33,917 nt of DNA from Planctomycetota bacterium (GCA_003671255.1 QWPF01000002.1:1-33917), one strand, 5' to 3'. Counted from the stretch's first letter, positions 16,571-26,026 are shown. The notes: a model not told the origin generated them from the sequence alone. Translations and numbers: made by a program.

Positions 16571-17578
16571 TTAGACTGATTTATTTTTCGGTTCAGAATC
16601 CCAAGTACAACAACTAGGAAGTAAATTTGCAAGTAAGCCATCTAGGCCAAACCACCTGCCCGAATTAGTGGTAACTAATACCATCATAGCAAACATTTCG
16701 ACTAAATTCTTGTTTACAAAAACATAGTTCCCTTCATTTAATGGAGGAACTGGAAGCCAAGGAAAAGGAGGGATGGTGAAATAGGTCATTGCAAGAAAGC
16801 CAATCCCACCCAAGCAAGCAATACGAGTAAATAATCCTAAAAATAAACCGGCACCTATTGCAGTTATACCAAGAATCGTCATCAAATTTATCCAATGAAT
16901 AAATCCAACTTTTTTTTCTGGAGTTTGTAGTGCCTTAGCCTTTTGTTCTGCTGTAAGTAGTTTTTGCAAATCAGAAGTAAGGGCGGTTTTTTGTGAGTCA
17001 TATTCATCGGTAAGTTCTTTACGGCCTTTAGTTATGTCGGCTCTGGTGGCAGCGATTCTAGCTTTATCAAGTTCTTTGCCTAAATACCAACTACGATCAT
17101 CTGCTCGGATTTTATCTAATTCTTCAAGCTTTGATTTGTAATATGCCAACCACTGTGGGATTGAATAGTTGATCTTCAAAGTACCCGTTGATTTACCATC
17201 AGGGGAAGGAATCTCAATTTCTTTTTTACCTTCTTTAAACCAAGCAGTAGCAGTTTTAAGGTTTTTCTCAAGCACTTCATCAGCAGACTTTGCTTGTTCA
17301 GGTGAAAACTGATAAGAGGAAGAAAAATCTTTGACCGTGTTATTCCAGTCAGTGGTAATTGATTTTTCATCAAGCTTTGCAAGAAGATCAGCATCTGGAT
17401 CAGGTAGGAATCCTTTCATGAACTTACCTAAAGGCCCTGATGATTCACGAAAATAAATTTCGCTGCTAAAAGGTTTGGGGGTATACAAAGAATGAATTTT
17501 GTGAAGGCCTTCAAACAGAAAATGCCAACCTATGATTAGTCTGAGAAGAATTAAAGAAATTCCTGTGTAACGATTCAT
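16571..17578 (-). CDS. DoxX-like membrane protein split by a large hydrophilic insert
   Basis: This 335-residue protein has the DoxX start RLIIGWHFLFEGLHKI (13-28) as its first membrane helix. Further helices follow at about 227-250, 252-270 and 291-304, with the typical NLVEMFAMMVLV. Between helix 1 and helix 2 lie about 200 hydrophilic residues (about 30-225). These are rich in Lys and Glu, with helical, coiled-coil-like stretches near 145-215. DoxX proteins are usually about 140-180 residues and are linked to quinone or thiol redox work. The C-terminus has a Cys pair (PSCCTW). It lies between ApbE and Gfo/Idh/MocA genes, which fits a redox theme. Its function is unknown. Confidence 0.8.
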   Translation of the reverse strand: MNRYTGISLILLRLIIGWHFLFEGLHKIHSLYTPKPFSSEIYFRESSGPLGKFMKGFLPDPDADLLAKLDEKSITTDWNNTVKDFSSSYQFSPEQAKSADEVLEKNLKTATAWFKEGKKEIEIPSPDGKSTGTLKINYSIPQWLAYYKSKLEELDKIRADDRSWYLGKELDKARIAATRADITKGRKELTDEYDSQKTALTSDLQKLLTAEQKAKALQTPEKKVGFIHWINLMTILGITAIGAGLFLGLFTRIACLGGIGFLAMTYFTIPPFPWLPVPPLNEGNYVFVNKNLVEMFAMMVLVTTNSGRWFGLDGLLANLLPSCCTWDSEPKNKSV

Positions 17579-17621
17579 TAATATCTCGCATTAAACTTAA
17601 ATAGAAAACAACTCAACTAGG

Positions 17622-18656
17622 TTAAAACTCCACAACCAGATTTCCAACAACTAAAACCTGTTCTTTTTCATTTTCTGGAAGTATTAGTATGCCGGTTTCT
17701 TTATGATTTTCACAATATTGAATCGCAGCATTTATTCCCAAAACAAAAAAAGCGGTCGAAAGAGCGTCTGCCGAGGTTGCATCCGGGGCAGCTACGACGC
17801 ATGTAGCCACTCCTTTTGCCGGGTATCCAGTTATTGGGTTAAGGATGTGCCCATACTTAATCCCATTAAACTCAAAATTATTATAGGTTGCAGCAGATAT
17901 ACCCAAAGCCCTGTTTTTTAAAAAAATTATTGCTATTCGATGATTGGGCTGCCAAGGGTGGTTAATTGCAATAGGCCAGCCTTTTGGTTGGTCGATAGGG
18001 GAATCCCCACAAACGATGCTACTTTTGCCACCATGGATCATAAATGAGGAAATCCCAAATTTATTGATGATGTGTTTTTTAACCCTGTCTAAGGCAAAAC
18101 CTTTACCGATTGCCCCAAGGTTAATTTCAATTTCAGGTTTATTGAAGAACACCGATTTTTTATCAAGATCAAGAATTAACGATTCTGACCCAAATGTTGA
18201 AAGAATGTTACTGATTTCCGAATCGCTTGGAACTCTTTTAGGCCCTTTAAAAAATCCCCATAGTTTTACAAGTTTGCCTGATGTGATATCAAAACCACGA
18301 CTTGTTTCATGGCTTAGGTGTTTCGCTTTTTGAAGTAGGTTAAATAAGTGGGGCTCCACTTTCACTGGGCTTTTTGCTGCATTTTGATTGATCCGAACCA
18401 TTTCACTTTTTTCAATGTAAACTGATAATTGATTTTCTAGCATGTTTATCAAATCAAGACATTCTTCCGCCATTAAAACAGCATCTTTTGTCCCAAGCGG
18501 GAAAGAGACCTCAAAATCTGTAGCCATGGCTCTTCGTTTGATATGAATTAGACTTAATTCGGAGGTGTTAGGATTTAGAACGGAGTTGAGTGCAGACGAA
18601 ATAAGCCCTGCATTATGTGAAATATTTGCAGGGCTTATTAAGTTTCTTCTATCCAT
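17622..18656 (-). CDS. apbE: FAD:protein FMN transferase (ApbE family)
   Basis: This 344-residue protein transfers FMN from FAD to a Thr residue of target flavoproteins. MATDFEV at 44-50 is the first family motif. GAIGKGFALDRV at 181-192 and MIHGGKSS at 206-213 form the FAD pocket. YGHILNPITGYPA at 268-280 is the H.I.P.TG.P signature. ATSADALSTAFFVLG at 293-307 carries the metal-binding Asp (D298) and the ADALSTA motif. No lipobox or clear signal peptide is seen, although bacterial ApbE is often exported. The N-terminal 40 residues are unsupported. No flavoprotein target is obvious nearby. It lies 43 bp before the DoxX-like gene. Confidence 0.92.
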   Translation of the reverse strand: MDRRNLISPANISHNAGLISSALNSVLNPNTSELSLIHIKRRAMATDFEVSFPLGTKDAVLMAEECLDLINMLENQLSVYIEKSEMVRINQNAAKSPVKVEPHLFNLLQKAKHLSHETSRGFDITSGKLVKLWGFFKGPKRVPSDSEISNILSTFGSESLILDLDKKSVFFNKPEIEINLGAIGKGFALDRVKKHIINKFGISSFMIHGGKSSIVCGDSPIDQPKGWPIAINHPWQPNHRIAIIFLKNRALGISAATYNNFEFNGIKYGHILNPITGYPAKGVATCVVAAPDATSADALSTAFFVLGINAAIQYCENHKETGILILPENEKEQVLVVGNLVVEF

Positions 18657-18734
18657 GAACTAATGCCTTATTCAAGTCACCTAAAAAACATGGGCGAAAT
18701 GTACAAGGTTGGTGATTAAAAAATTATAAAGTCT

Positions 18735-19820
18735 TTAATCATCTTCATCCCGAACAAGTGGTTCGAGTTGTTTGGTGTTTCGTTCTACGGCCAAAATTAT
18801 GGTTCGTTCTTCAACACCATCGGGTGATACAGCTACAGCTGGAATAATTTGCCGGCTATCTGGAAGACTGAAGCGCATGGTAAAAGTGCCATCTGGCCTA
18901 AGTTTTACAGGTTCACCTTGAAGAGTAACCCTCGCGTTAGGATCAGTAGAGCCATAAACAATAAGTTCGGCATCCACTTGGAACTTAAAATCGCGGCTTT
19001 TGCCAGGAATAAATCCAGCTGATCCAAAACTAGTAATTGCAGAAGACCCAAGAGGCCTGCGCAATCTTTCTTCAAAAAGTTGTTTAAGTTCCATGGAACT
19101 AGAACTGGGGTCAAATCCCCCAGACATTGCATATATTTTGTCAGCTTTTTCGTTGTCTAAGTCTGCCCAGTTTTCATCGATGATGTCGCTCACACCTGCT
19201 CTTGGTGTGGTTACAACATTCGATCTGGAAAGAACATAGAATTTGCCTGATTTAGCAAGGTAACCGATATCAATTCTGTAGGAGCGTGGCGGAGTTTTAA
19301 CATTAAGATACCAGCTGTTACATCCGCCATGAATTTCGATGTCTTGAATAATGGTTTCGCTAGAGCAGGTGGTATCATTCGAGGTAACATCAAGAAGGCG
19401 TAAAATAGGCTTACAACTATGCCAATCTTGTGAAAGAGCAGCTTCTGCGCGCTGAATTGCCTGCCTGGTTATTTCCCAATAAGCGTGCAACCAGAAAGGA
19501 TCCCGCACCATAACAATAATACGGTCTTTGTTGTAGCCTTTGGGAAGATCTTTGGGGGCTTTTGCTGCAAGATCTTTAGTAGGTACACCCATGGATATTC
19601 TAGACTTTTCCTGTGCTTCCAGAGCCGAATCGCGTGCTAGGGAAATTTGCGTGCGCTTTTTTAAAAGATTGTTCTTTTTAATTGCCATTTGCTTTGAAGA
19701 AGATTTTATTTTGTTAACAGGTTTGGCTTTAGTAACGGGTTCTTTGGTTATTTTATTTACAGAACGAACTGCGGGTGGGGGAGAAATTTTTGATTTATTT
19801 ACAGACTTTTTGGCTGCCAT
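18735..19820 (-). CDS. DUF4912 protein with a lysine-rich N-terminal tail
   Basis: This 361-residue protein has a DUF4912 domain from about residue 95 to 220. Its hallmark is DPFWLHAYWEI at 107-117, followed by a strand-rich part with LRLLDV and SYRIDIGYL. The first 65 residues are dominated by Lys, Ser and Pro and look disordered, resembling DNA- or RNA-binding tails. The C-terminal part (about 280-350) looks like an immunoglobulin-like module (AELIVYGSTDPNARVTLQGE). I chose ATG 19820 over a TTG at 19841 because GGAG lies 8 nt before it. An AAGGAGG farther upstream (about 19862-19868) is too distant from either. It leads the minus-strand series DUF4912, apbE, DoxX, Gfo/Idh/MocA. Its function is unknown. 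Confidence 0.82.
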   Translation of the reverse strand: MAAKKSVNKSKISPPPAVRSVNKITKEPVTKAKPVNKIKSSSKQMAIKKNNLLKKRTQISLARDSALEAQEKSRISMGVPTKDLAAKAPKDLPKGYNKDRIIVMVRDPFWLHAYWEITRQAIQRAEAALSQDWHSCKPILRLLDVTSNDTTCSSETIIQDIEIHGGCNSWYLNVKTPPRSYRIDIGYLAKSGKFYVLSRSNVVTTPRAGVSDIIDENWADLDNEKADKIYAMSGGFDPSSSSMELKQLFEERLRRPLGSSAITSFGSAGFIPGKSRDFKFQVDAELIVYGSTDPNARVTLQGEPVKLRPDGTFTMRFSLPDSRQIIPAVAVSPDGVEERTIILAVERNTKQLEPLVRDEDD

Positions 19821-20125
19821 ATGCAATGCTCCATTTGGCAAAATTTGCCATTTGCTTCTTTAGACCTCCTTGTCAAAAGAAATGGTTAGTATGAATCGAA
19901 CTTCTGATACATGCGACATCCACAAAATTAAGCCGTATACCGTTGAACCAAACAAAATTATCTAGCTGTTTGAATGTCGTAAGGCAGTAGGTATAGATTA
20001 ATTTAGATTGAAAAAAATGTCAAACAAAAACTTTGGAAATCGTTATAATATCAAGACTTAGAACCATTTAAATATGGCGTTATAGTTTTCCCAAGTGTAA
20101 TATTTAACCTAGAGTGAAGTGTTTG
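19821..20125. promoter_or_regulatory. Divergent intergenic region upstream of the ATP synthase operon
   Basis: This 305-bp AT-rich stretch separates the minus-strand DUF4912 gene from the ATP synthase operon and must hold promoters for both. A TATAAT at 20044-20049 is the best -10 candidate for the plus strand, leaving a leader of about 70 nt, but I see no convincing -35 box at 16-18 nt. An AAGGAGG on the minus strand lies about 42 nt before the DUF4912 start. I see no RNA gene or riboswitch-like structure. Confidence 0.4.
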
Positions 20126-20326
20126 ATGGTTCCTAGCTCAAAAAAAGATATCAAAGGCTTTGCTTTGTATGTGGAGCTAGCATCCCTCGGTGTGGAAATG
20201 GTTGCCCCAATTACTGTGGGTGCTTGTTTAGACACCTATTTTTCAACTAAGCCCCTTGGGATTGTAAGTGGCATTATTTTAGGAGTATTGGGCATCTCCT
20301 TTCATATTAAAAAGCGTTTATTTTAA
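20126..20326 (+). CDS. AtpZ/AtpI-family small membrane protein
   Basis: This 66-residue protein has two membrane helices (about 16-34 and 43-60) and ends in KKRLF. Size, the helix hairpin and its place just before the F0 genes fit the AtpZ/AtpI family of putative F0F1 assembly or Mg2+-supply factors. I chose ATG 20126 over an in-frame GTG at 20114, since GTGAAG lies upstream and the shorter form matches small family members. The next gene begins within a few bases of its stop. Confidence 0.72.
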   Translation: MVPSSKKDIKGFALYVELASLGVEMVAPITVGACLDTYFSTKPLGIVSGIILGVLGISFHIKKRLF

Positions 20327-20327
20327 G

Positions 20328-20753
20328 GTGCTCACTTTGACTGAAAATAAAGAATTAACAAATAATGCTATCGGTAAGTTGGATGCCCAGTTTTTATGCT
20401 TCTATGGCCTGACCGCTCTTATATTTTTTGCTGTTTTTGTCGGTCAGTATTTTTATACTTCCTTTGAGGAACATGTTTATTATTATCTTGCGGTTTCTAT
20501 GTTTATCTCAGCTTTTTTTATCTCGAAATTGATCACCGTCATTTTTGAATTCTTTAACAAAAATAATCATGCCACTTTGCTTTTTTTGACTTCCCTTCCT
20601 CGATTATGTCTCTTTTTGCTTGCATTTGTTTTTTTTAAAAATACAGTGCACGAAGAAATGTGTAAGAATCTTGTTTTGATTGCTATTTGTCTTTTCTTTT
20701 TCTTTATCTTACTAGAAGCTATCTTGAAGTTGAAATTGTTTTCTCGTATTTGA
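20328..20753 (+). CDS. AtpI/AtpR-like ATP synthase membrane protein
   Basis: This protein of about 140 residues has four hydrophobic helices (about 28-48, 55-73, 84-105 and 115-136). It lies between the AtpZ-like gene and the a-subunit gene. That layout matches 'ATP synthase subunit I', a poorly conserved assembly factor for the c-ring. The call rests on position and topology, because the sequence has no strong motif. The start is uncertain. GTG 20328 lacks a Shine-Dalgarno, while TTG 20337 has AAGGTG just before it. Confidence 0.62.
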   Translation: MLTLTENKELTNNAIGKLDAQFLCFYGLTALIFFAVFVGQYFYTSFEEHVYYYLAVSMFISAFFISKLITVIFEFFNKNNHATLLFLTSLPRLCLFLLAFVFFKNTVHEEMCKNLVLIAICLFFFFILLEAILKLKLFSRI

Positions 20754-20806
20754 TTGATATCGGATGTTTGTTCTTTGTTTGTTTTTTAAAGTGGGTTACC
20801 GTAATT

Positions 20807-21700
20807 ATGTCAAAGCCAATACCTGACGCAATGGAAGAGGTTCAAGATCGACTTCATGATTGGCATTTTTTTGATGAACATGGGTTGTTTGATCATGGTG
20901 TTCATCTGAATTTGCTTTCGTTTGATTTATTCGGTTACCATGTTTATGTAAGTAAATTTAAGATATTGATGCTTGTTGTTGCTATTTTAATTGCAGCAAT
21001 CTATATTCCGCTTTGTCGCCGGGTTTCTAAGGGTGAGATTTTACGAGGCCCTTTTTGGAATGCTTTTGAATGCCTACTAACCTACATTAGAAACGAAATT
21101 GCAAAGCCAATGCTTGGTGATTTGGCAGATAAATATGTTCCTTTCTTATGGACTTTGTTTCTGTTTATTTTATTCTTGAATTTATTTGGGATGCTTCCTT
21201 TTATGGGGTCTCCCACTGCAAATATTTCAGTTACCGGGGCGTTGGCCCTTATAAGTTGCTTTTTTATTAATTACATAGGTATCAAAAAAAATGGGGTTAA
21301 AGGATTTGTCACGGGTTTTTGGATGAAAATTGATCTACCTGTGGTTGGACCTATGATTAGCGCCTTACTTTTTGTTCTTGAATTTGCGGGCGTCTTTATT
21401 CGAAGTGGGGTTTTAGCTGTTCGTTTATTTGCAAACATGTTTGCTGGCCATATGGTGCTTGCTACTGTGCTTCTTTTTGCAGTAAAAGCTGCTGGCGAAA
21501 ATATTTTACTTCAGTCTGGCGTTACAGCATTAAGCTTGGCAGCAAGCTTGGCTTTATGTTTCTTGGAAATACTTGTTGCGTTTTTACAAGCTTATGTTTT
21601 TACATTCTTGACAGCATTGTTCATGGGTATGGCTACTCATGAGGGCCATGCTCATGAGGAACATGACCATGAAGAAAATGCGATTCAGGGCAATCATTAA
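20807..21700 (+). CDS. atpB: F0F1 ATP synthase subunit a
   Basis: This 297-residue membrane protein forms the proton half-channels of the F0 sector. AVRLFANMFAGHM at 204-216 carries the essential arginine R206. LFLNLFGMLPF near 122-132 and LEILVAFLQAYVFTFLTALF near 253-272 are other a-subunit blocks. The C-terminus is rich in His and Glu (GHAHEEHDHEE), a likely metal-binding tail. I chose ATG 20807, giving MSKPIPDAMEE, over an upstream frame start at 20687 that would add 40 residues overlapping the previous gene. The Shine-Dalgarno is weak. Confidence 0.95.
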   Translation: MSKPIPDAMEEVQDRLHDWHFFDEHGLFDHGVHLNLLSFDLFGYHVYVSKFKILMLVVAILIAAIYIPLCRRVSKGEILRGPFWNAFECLLTYIRNEIAKPMLGDLADKYVPFLWTLFLFILFLNLFGMLPFMGSPTANISVTGALALISCFFINYIGIKKNGVKGFVTGFWMKIDLPVVGPMISALLFVLEFAGVFIRSGVLAVRLFANMFAGHMVLATVLLFAVKAAGENILLQSGVTALSLAASLALCFLEILVAFLQAYVFTFLTALFMGMATHEGHAHEEHDHEENAIQGNH

Positions 21701-22090
<390 letters not shown>

Positions 22091-22124
22091 TTTTTAATCT
22101 TTTAAATTTGGAGGTAGAGGGGCC

Positions 22125-22760
22125 ATGTTACGACGGTTTTTCGTCATGACTTTGCTTGGTTTACTCAGCCTTGGGTTTGTGTTTTCCACAAACTGTTTTG
22201 CTGAAGTTAAAACTGCAGAAGCCAAAACTGCTGAAGCAAAGGTCGCTGATAGTAAGCAACCTGAAGAACAAAGAGATATCTTTGGTTTTAGTGCTGATAC
22301 AGGTGTTTGGACTTTGGTGTTGTTTATTTTGCTTTTCTTTGCACTAAAGAAAACAGCATGGGGCCCCATGCTGGAAGGTTTGCAAAAACGCGAAGAAAAC
22401 ATTCGCCGTGCCATTGATGAAGCTGAAGCCGCAAGCTTAAAATCTCAAAAATTACAATCTGAACTAGATGCTAAGTTCAGGTTGGCCGGAGATCAAATTC
22501 GGCTTCTGATTGATGAGGCACGCCGTGATGGCCAGGTGTTAAAAGATGAGATGGTTTCTAAAGCTAAAGAAGAGATTGTTGCTGAGCGCGACAGGTTGCA
22601 TCGTGAGTTGCAACTTGCCAAAGACCAGGCAATGAAGGAACTACTTACCAAGGCTTCTGATTTAGCCTTGCTTGTATCTTCCAAAGCCATCAAAAAGTCC
22701 TTGACAATTGATGATCATCGGAGTCTTGTTGACGATTGCTTGGCTGAACTTTCAAAATAG
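22125..22760 (+). CDS. atpF: F0F1 ATP synthase subunit b (with signal peptide)
   Basis: This 211-residue protein is the b subunit of the peripheral stalk. Residues 1-26 form a signal peptide ending TNCFA. A low-complexity linker with KTAEA repeats follows (29-43). The single membrane helix is at about 60-75. From about 85 onward a long charged helix (LQKREENIRRAIDEAEAA onward) forms the stator coiled coil that docks on delta. Typical b subunits are about 155-170 residues and have no cleaved signal, so the extra N-terminus is notable. GGAGG lies upstream of the ATG. Confidence 0.92.
   Translation: MLRRFFVMTLLGLLSLGFVFSTNCFAEVKTAEAKTAEAKVADSKQPEEQRDIFGFSADTGVWTLVLFILLFFALKKTAWGPMLEGLQKREENIRRAIDEAEAASLKSQKLQSELDAKFRLAGDQIRLLIDEARRDGQVLKDEMVSKAKEEIVAERDRLHRELQLAKDQAMKELLTKASDLALLVSSKAIKKSLTIDDHRSLVDDCLAELSK
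22209..22253 (+). repeat. 15-bp tandem repeat encoding KTAEA units in atpF
   Basis: Three 15-bp units encode KTAEA, KTAEA and the degenerate KVADS. The units are 22209-22223, 22224-22238 and 22239-22253. They lie in the linker between the signal peptide and the membrane helix of subunit b. The length could vary between strains by slippage. Confidence 0.6.
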
Positions 22761-22799
22761 TTTTTATTGATTGTAGAGTTTTTCTGCTGGGGCTAGATA

Positions 22800-23456
22800 A
22801 TGTCTTACAGTGATATTGATTTAAACATAGCTGAACTTGCCAAGCATTATACAGTGCTTGATAATGGTTCTCAGCGTATAACTCAAGTGTATTCTGCAGC
22901 GCTTTATCAATCTGCTTTACCTTTGGGTTTAGCTGATAGCGTGCAAGCCGAGTTACAAGAGATCGCATCACTTTTGGTAAAGAACCCTAAGCTTGAAACC
23001 CTTTTTGCAAGCCCGGTGATTTCTCGCGAAGAGAAAACCGGTCTTTTAAAGCAGATTTTTGAAGGTAAATGCAGTCCGTTGGTCATGAACTTTATTTTTG
23101 TTCTTAACGAACACGATAGACTTGGTTTGCTTGGTGCTACTGTTCATGCTTACCAGACATTGAACGAGATGCGAAAAAACCAATTGCAAGTTCAGGTTAT
23201 TACCAGTGTCAAGGTGACTCCTGAACAAGAAATTGAATTACTTAAGGCTTTGCAACTAAAGCTTGGTAAGCAGCCGGTTCTTTCTTATACGGTGGATGAA
23301 TCCATTGTTGGTGGATTAATTATTAAAGCAGGGGATTGGCTTTGGGACGGTAGTTTGCGCAACCGTCTTCAGTCCTTGCGCAATCAATTGATTGAAAGAA
23401 GTACTTATGAGATTCAAAGCAGACGAGATAGCTTCAGTTCTTCAGAAGGAAATTGA
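22800..23456 (+). CDS. atpH: F0F1 ATP synthase subunit delta
   Basis: This 218-residue protein is the OSCP/delta stator subunit linking the b stalk to the top of F1. Residues about 30-140 form the helical domain, with [13 protein letters not shown] and [29 protein letters not shown] and [29 protein letters not shown] are the C-terminal delta signature. Family length is about 175-185, and the excess is an N-terminal extension of about 30 residues. Its last 50 bases overlap the start of atpA in another frame. Confidence 0.93.
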   Translation: MSYSDIDLNIAELAKHYTVLDNGSQRITQVYSAALYQSALPLGLADSVQAELQEIASLLVKNPKLETLFASPVISREEKTGLLKQIFEGKCSPLVMNFIFVLNEHDRLGLLGATVHAYQTLNEMRKNQLQVQVITSVKVTPEQEIELLKALQLKLGKQPVLSYTVDESIVGGLIIKAGDWLWDGSLRNRLQSLRNQLIERSTYEIQSRRDSFSSSEGN

Positions 23457-25089
23457 ACAATTTCAAGACCGCATCGACGCTAAAGAAGTCGGTAGGGTTT
23501 TAGAAGTTGGCGATGGTATTGCCCGTGTCTACGGCCTTACGGGTGTAATGGCCGGAGAAATGGTCGATTTTCCACGATCTGGAGTTAAAGGCTTGGCCTT
23601 TAATCTCGAAGAAAATTCCGTTGGGGTTATTATCTTAGGTAGATACCTAGATATTAAAGAAGGTGATGAAGTTCGAACCACCGGAGCTTTGCTTCGTGTT
23701 CCTGTGGGTGATGCTTTAATTGGCCGTGTTGTTGATCCTCTTGGTGTTCCCAAGGATGGAAAAGGCCCAATTATTACAAATCTTACCCGTGCGGTTGAAT
23801 CGAATGCGCCAGGTGTTGCTGGTAGGCAACCTGTTGATGAACCAATGCAAACCGGAATTAAAGCGATCGACGCTATGACCCCTGTGGGTCGTGGTCAGCG
23901 CGAACTGATCATTGGAGACCGCAAGACTGGCAAGACAACAATTGCTCTCGATACCATTATTAATCAAAAAGGTACCGGGGTGATTTGCGTTTATGTTGCT
24001 ATCGGTCAAAAAGATTCCACCGTTGCAAAAGTTGTTGAAATTCTTAAGGCTAATGGCGCAATGGATTACACCATTGTGGTTGATGCGAGTTCTGCAGATC
24101 CAGCTCCGCTGCAATATATTGCGCCTTACGCCGGTTGTGCCATGGCTGAATATTACATGTATGAAAAAGGCATGGCAACACTTTGCGTCTACGACGATTT
24201 AAGTAAGCAAGCAGCAGCCTATCGCCAGTTGTCATTGCTTATGCGTCGTCCTCCCGGTCGTGAAGCATATCCCGGGGATATTTTTTATGCCCACTCTCGA
24301 TTACTTGAACGATCTGCGAAACTTGCAGAGCGTTATGTAATAGTTGACAAGAATTCTGACGAATCAAAAGTAACGGATGAATGGGGCGTCAACCGTGATG
24401 AAGCGGGCAAAGGCGTTGTTTATGTAGGGCCAGCAGGTAAGGAACATGCTTTGAAGCATGATCTTCCAAAGCACCCGAATCATAAGCTTGCGAAAGTTCC
24501 CACCTCGGGTGGTTCCTTGACTGCGCTTCCGATTATTGAAACTTTGGAAGGTGAAGTGTCTGCTTATATTCCGACCAATGTGATTTCGATTACTGATGGT
24601 CAAATATATTTGCAAGGTGCCTTATTCAATGCGGGTGTTAGGCCTGCGGTTGATGTGGGTATCAGCGTTTCCCGTGTGGGTGGTAAAGCTCAAATTTCAG
24701 CTATGAAGCAAGTGTCTGGTGGTTTGCGTTTGGATCTTGCTTCGTTTAGGGAATTGGAAGCTTTCGCACAACTAGGAACGGAACTTGATAAAACTTCCCA
24801 GTCACAACTGGATCGAGGTTACAGCGTTGTTGAAATATTAAAACAACCGCCTTATAAGCCTATGAATGTTGCTGATCAAGTAATGATTATTTATGCTGCA
24901 ACCAAAGGGTTTTTAGACAAAGTTGAAAGGTCTAAGGTTCAGGCATGGGAAGTTCAATTCCTTGCCTATATGAAAGAACAGAAGCCTGAAGTTCGTAATG
25001 CTTTGATTAGCGAAAAGAAATTGTCTCCAGATCTCGTCAAAAAGCTGGAAGCATCGATTAATGAATTTGGTTTTCAGTTCAAAGGCTAA
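23407..25089 (+). CDS. atpA: F0F1 ATP synthase subunit alpha with a 55-residue insert
   Basis: This 560-residue protein is the non-catalytic alpha subunit of F1. The P-loop GDRKTGKT is at 170-177, and the usual Gln is Lys (K173). The arginine-finger block [12 protein letters not shown] is present. LLERSAKL at 299-306 is normally followed within about 5 residues by GGSLTALP, but here that block begins at 367-368, so about 55 extra charged residues sit between them. That accounts for the length over the usual 500-510. I chose ATG 23407 because [19 protein letters not shown] matches the usual alpha N-terminus. An upstream TTG (23392) is less likely. Confidence 0.95.
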   Translation: MRFKADEIASVLQKEIEQFQDRIDAKEVGRVLEVGDGIARVYGLTGVMAGEMVDFPRSGVKGLAFNLEENSVGVIILGRYLDIKEGDEVRTTGALLRVPVGDALIGRVVDPLGVPKDGKGPIITNLTRAVESNAPGVAGRQPVDEPMQTGIKAIDAMTPVGRGQRELIIGDRKTGKTTIALDTIINQKGTGVICVYVAIGQKDSTVAKVVEILKANGAMDYTIVVDASSADPAPLQYIAPYAGCAMAEYYMYEKGMATLCVYDDLSKQAAAYRQLSLLMRRPPGREAYPGDIFYAHSRLLERSAKLAERYVIVDKNSDESKVTDEWGVNRDEAGKGVVYVGPAGKEHALKHDLPKHPNHKLAKVPTSGGSLTALPIIETLEGEVSAYIPTNVISITDGQIYLQGALFNAGVRPAVDVGISVSRVGGKAQISAMKQVSGGLRLDLASFRELEAFAQLGTELDKTSQSQLDRGYSVVEILKQPPYKPMNVADQVMIIYAATKGFLDKVERSKVQAWEVQFLAYMKEQKPEVRNALISEKKLSPDLVKKLEASINEFGFQFKG

Positions 25090-25111
25090 TATTGGGTGAA
25101 GGTGTTTAATT

Positions 25112-25993
25112 ATGGCAAAAACTCGTGAACTTGTGGTTCGAAGAAAAGCGATCCGCAATATTCGCAAGATAACCCGGACCATGGAACTTATCGCAACTGC
25201 GCGATTTAAAAAGGCCATGGATCGGACTGTAGAAGCAGCAGCTTACACCAAGAAGATTGCTGAGATTGCTGCTGAACTTTCGGCCTCTGCTCAGGATGTC
25301 ACCCATCCTCTTTTGGTTAAACGGGAGAAAATCGCAAAGAGAATTTTGCTCGTTATTTGTTCTAATAGAGGCCTTTGCGGCGGTTACAATGCAGGCATCT
25401 TAAGAGAAGCCACCAATAGTTTAAATGCAGCAAAATCCAGAGGCGAAGAAACTCTTTTAGAGCTTAGTGGCAAGCGTGCTATAGCCTTTTTTAAATACCA
25501 GCAAATAGTTCCAGTGGCGACCTATATTAATTTTGAAGATAAACCTAAGTTTGATGAGGTTGAACCCCTCGCTGATAAATTTATTCGTGAGTTTATTTCT
25601 GGTAATGTTGATGCTGTTGACGTTGCTTATATGAAGTTTCATAACCCAGCAAGACAATTTCCAGTTGTTGAAACAATCCTGCCTTTCGCAAAGCCAACCG
25701 AATCTTCGGCCAGTGTTGTAAAGAAAAATGAAAATATTAGCTATGAGTTTTTGCCTAACGCTGCAGAAATTCTCGAAGAACTTCTTCCTCAGGCTTTTAA
25801 AGCTTCCCTTTTTAAGTGCTTTCTTGATGCTGCGGTTAGCGAGCAAATTGGTAGACGCGTAACCATGAAAGCCGCAACCGAAAATGCTGATGATATGATC
25901 AAAGCGATTTCCTTGCTTTATAACAGAGCTAGGCAAGCTCAGATTACCAAGGAGATTTCTGAAATTATCGGTGGCGCTGCTGCCTTGGAATAA
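25112..25993 (+). CDS. atpG: F0F1 ATP synthase subunit gamma
   Basis: This 293-residue protein is the central rotor shaft of F1. The N-terminal helix has RRKAIRNIRKITRTMELIAT, and LLVICSNRGLCGGYNAGI near residues 75-92 is the gamma signature. The C-terminal helix contains MKAATENADDMI and LYNRARQAQITKEISEIIGG, which match the family end. Length is normal (about 285-295). It lies 22 bp after atpA and 51 bp before atpD. Confidence 0.96.
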   Translation: MAKTRELVVRRKAIRNIRKITRTMELIATARFKKAMDRTVEAAAYTKKIAEIAAELSASAQDVTHPLLVKREKIAKRILLVICSNRGLCGGYNAGILREATNSLNAAKSRGEETLLELSGKRAIAFFKYQQIVPVATYINFEDKPKFDEVEPLADKFIREFISGNVDAVDVAYMKFHNPARQFPVVETILPFAKPTESSASVVKKNENISYEFLPNAAEILEELLPQAFKASLFKCFLDAAVSEQIGRRVTMKAATENADDMIKAISLLYNRARQAQITKEISEIIGGAAALE

Positions 25994-26026
25994 GTTTGAT
26001 AAAATCCGGGTTCTTATGCTTTTTGA

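Noticed and set aside
20687-20806. Long N-terminal extension of subunit a from an upstream start
   Set aside because: It would overlap the AtpI-like gene by about 65 bases, and the ATG at 20807 gives the family-like N-terminus.
25457-25936. Minus-strand open frame of 159 codons inside atpG
   Set aside because: It is antisense to a conserved ATP synthase gene, with no family features.
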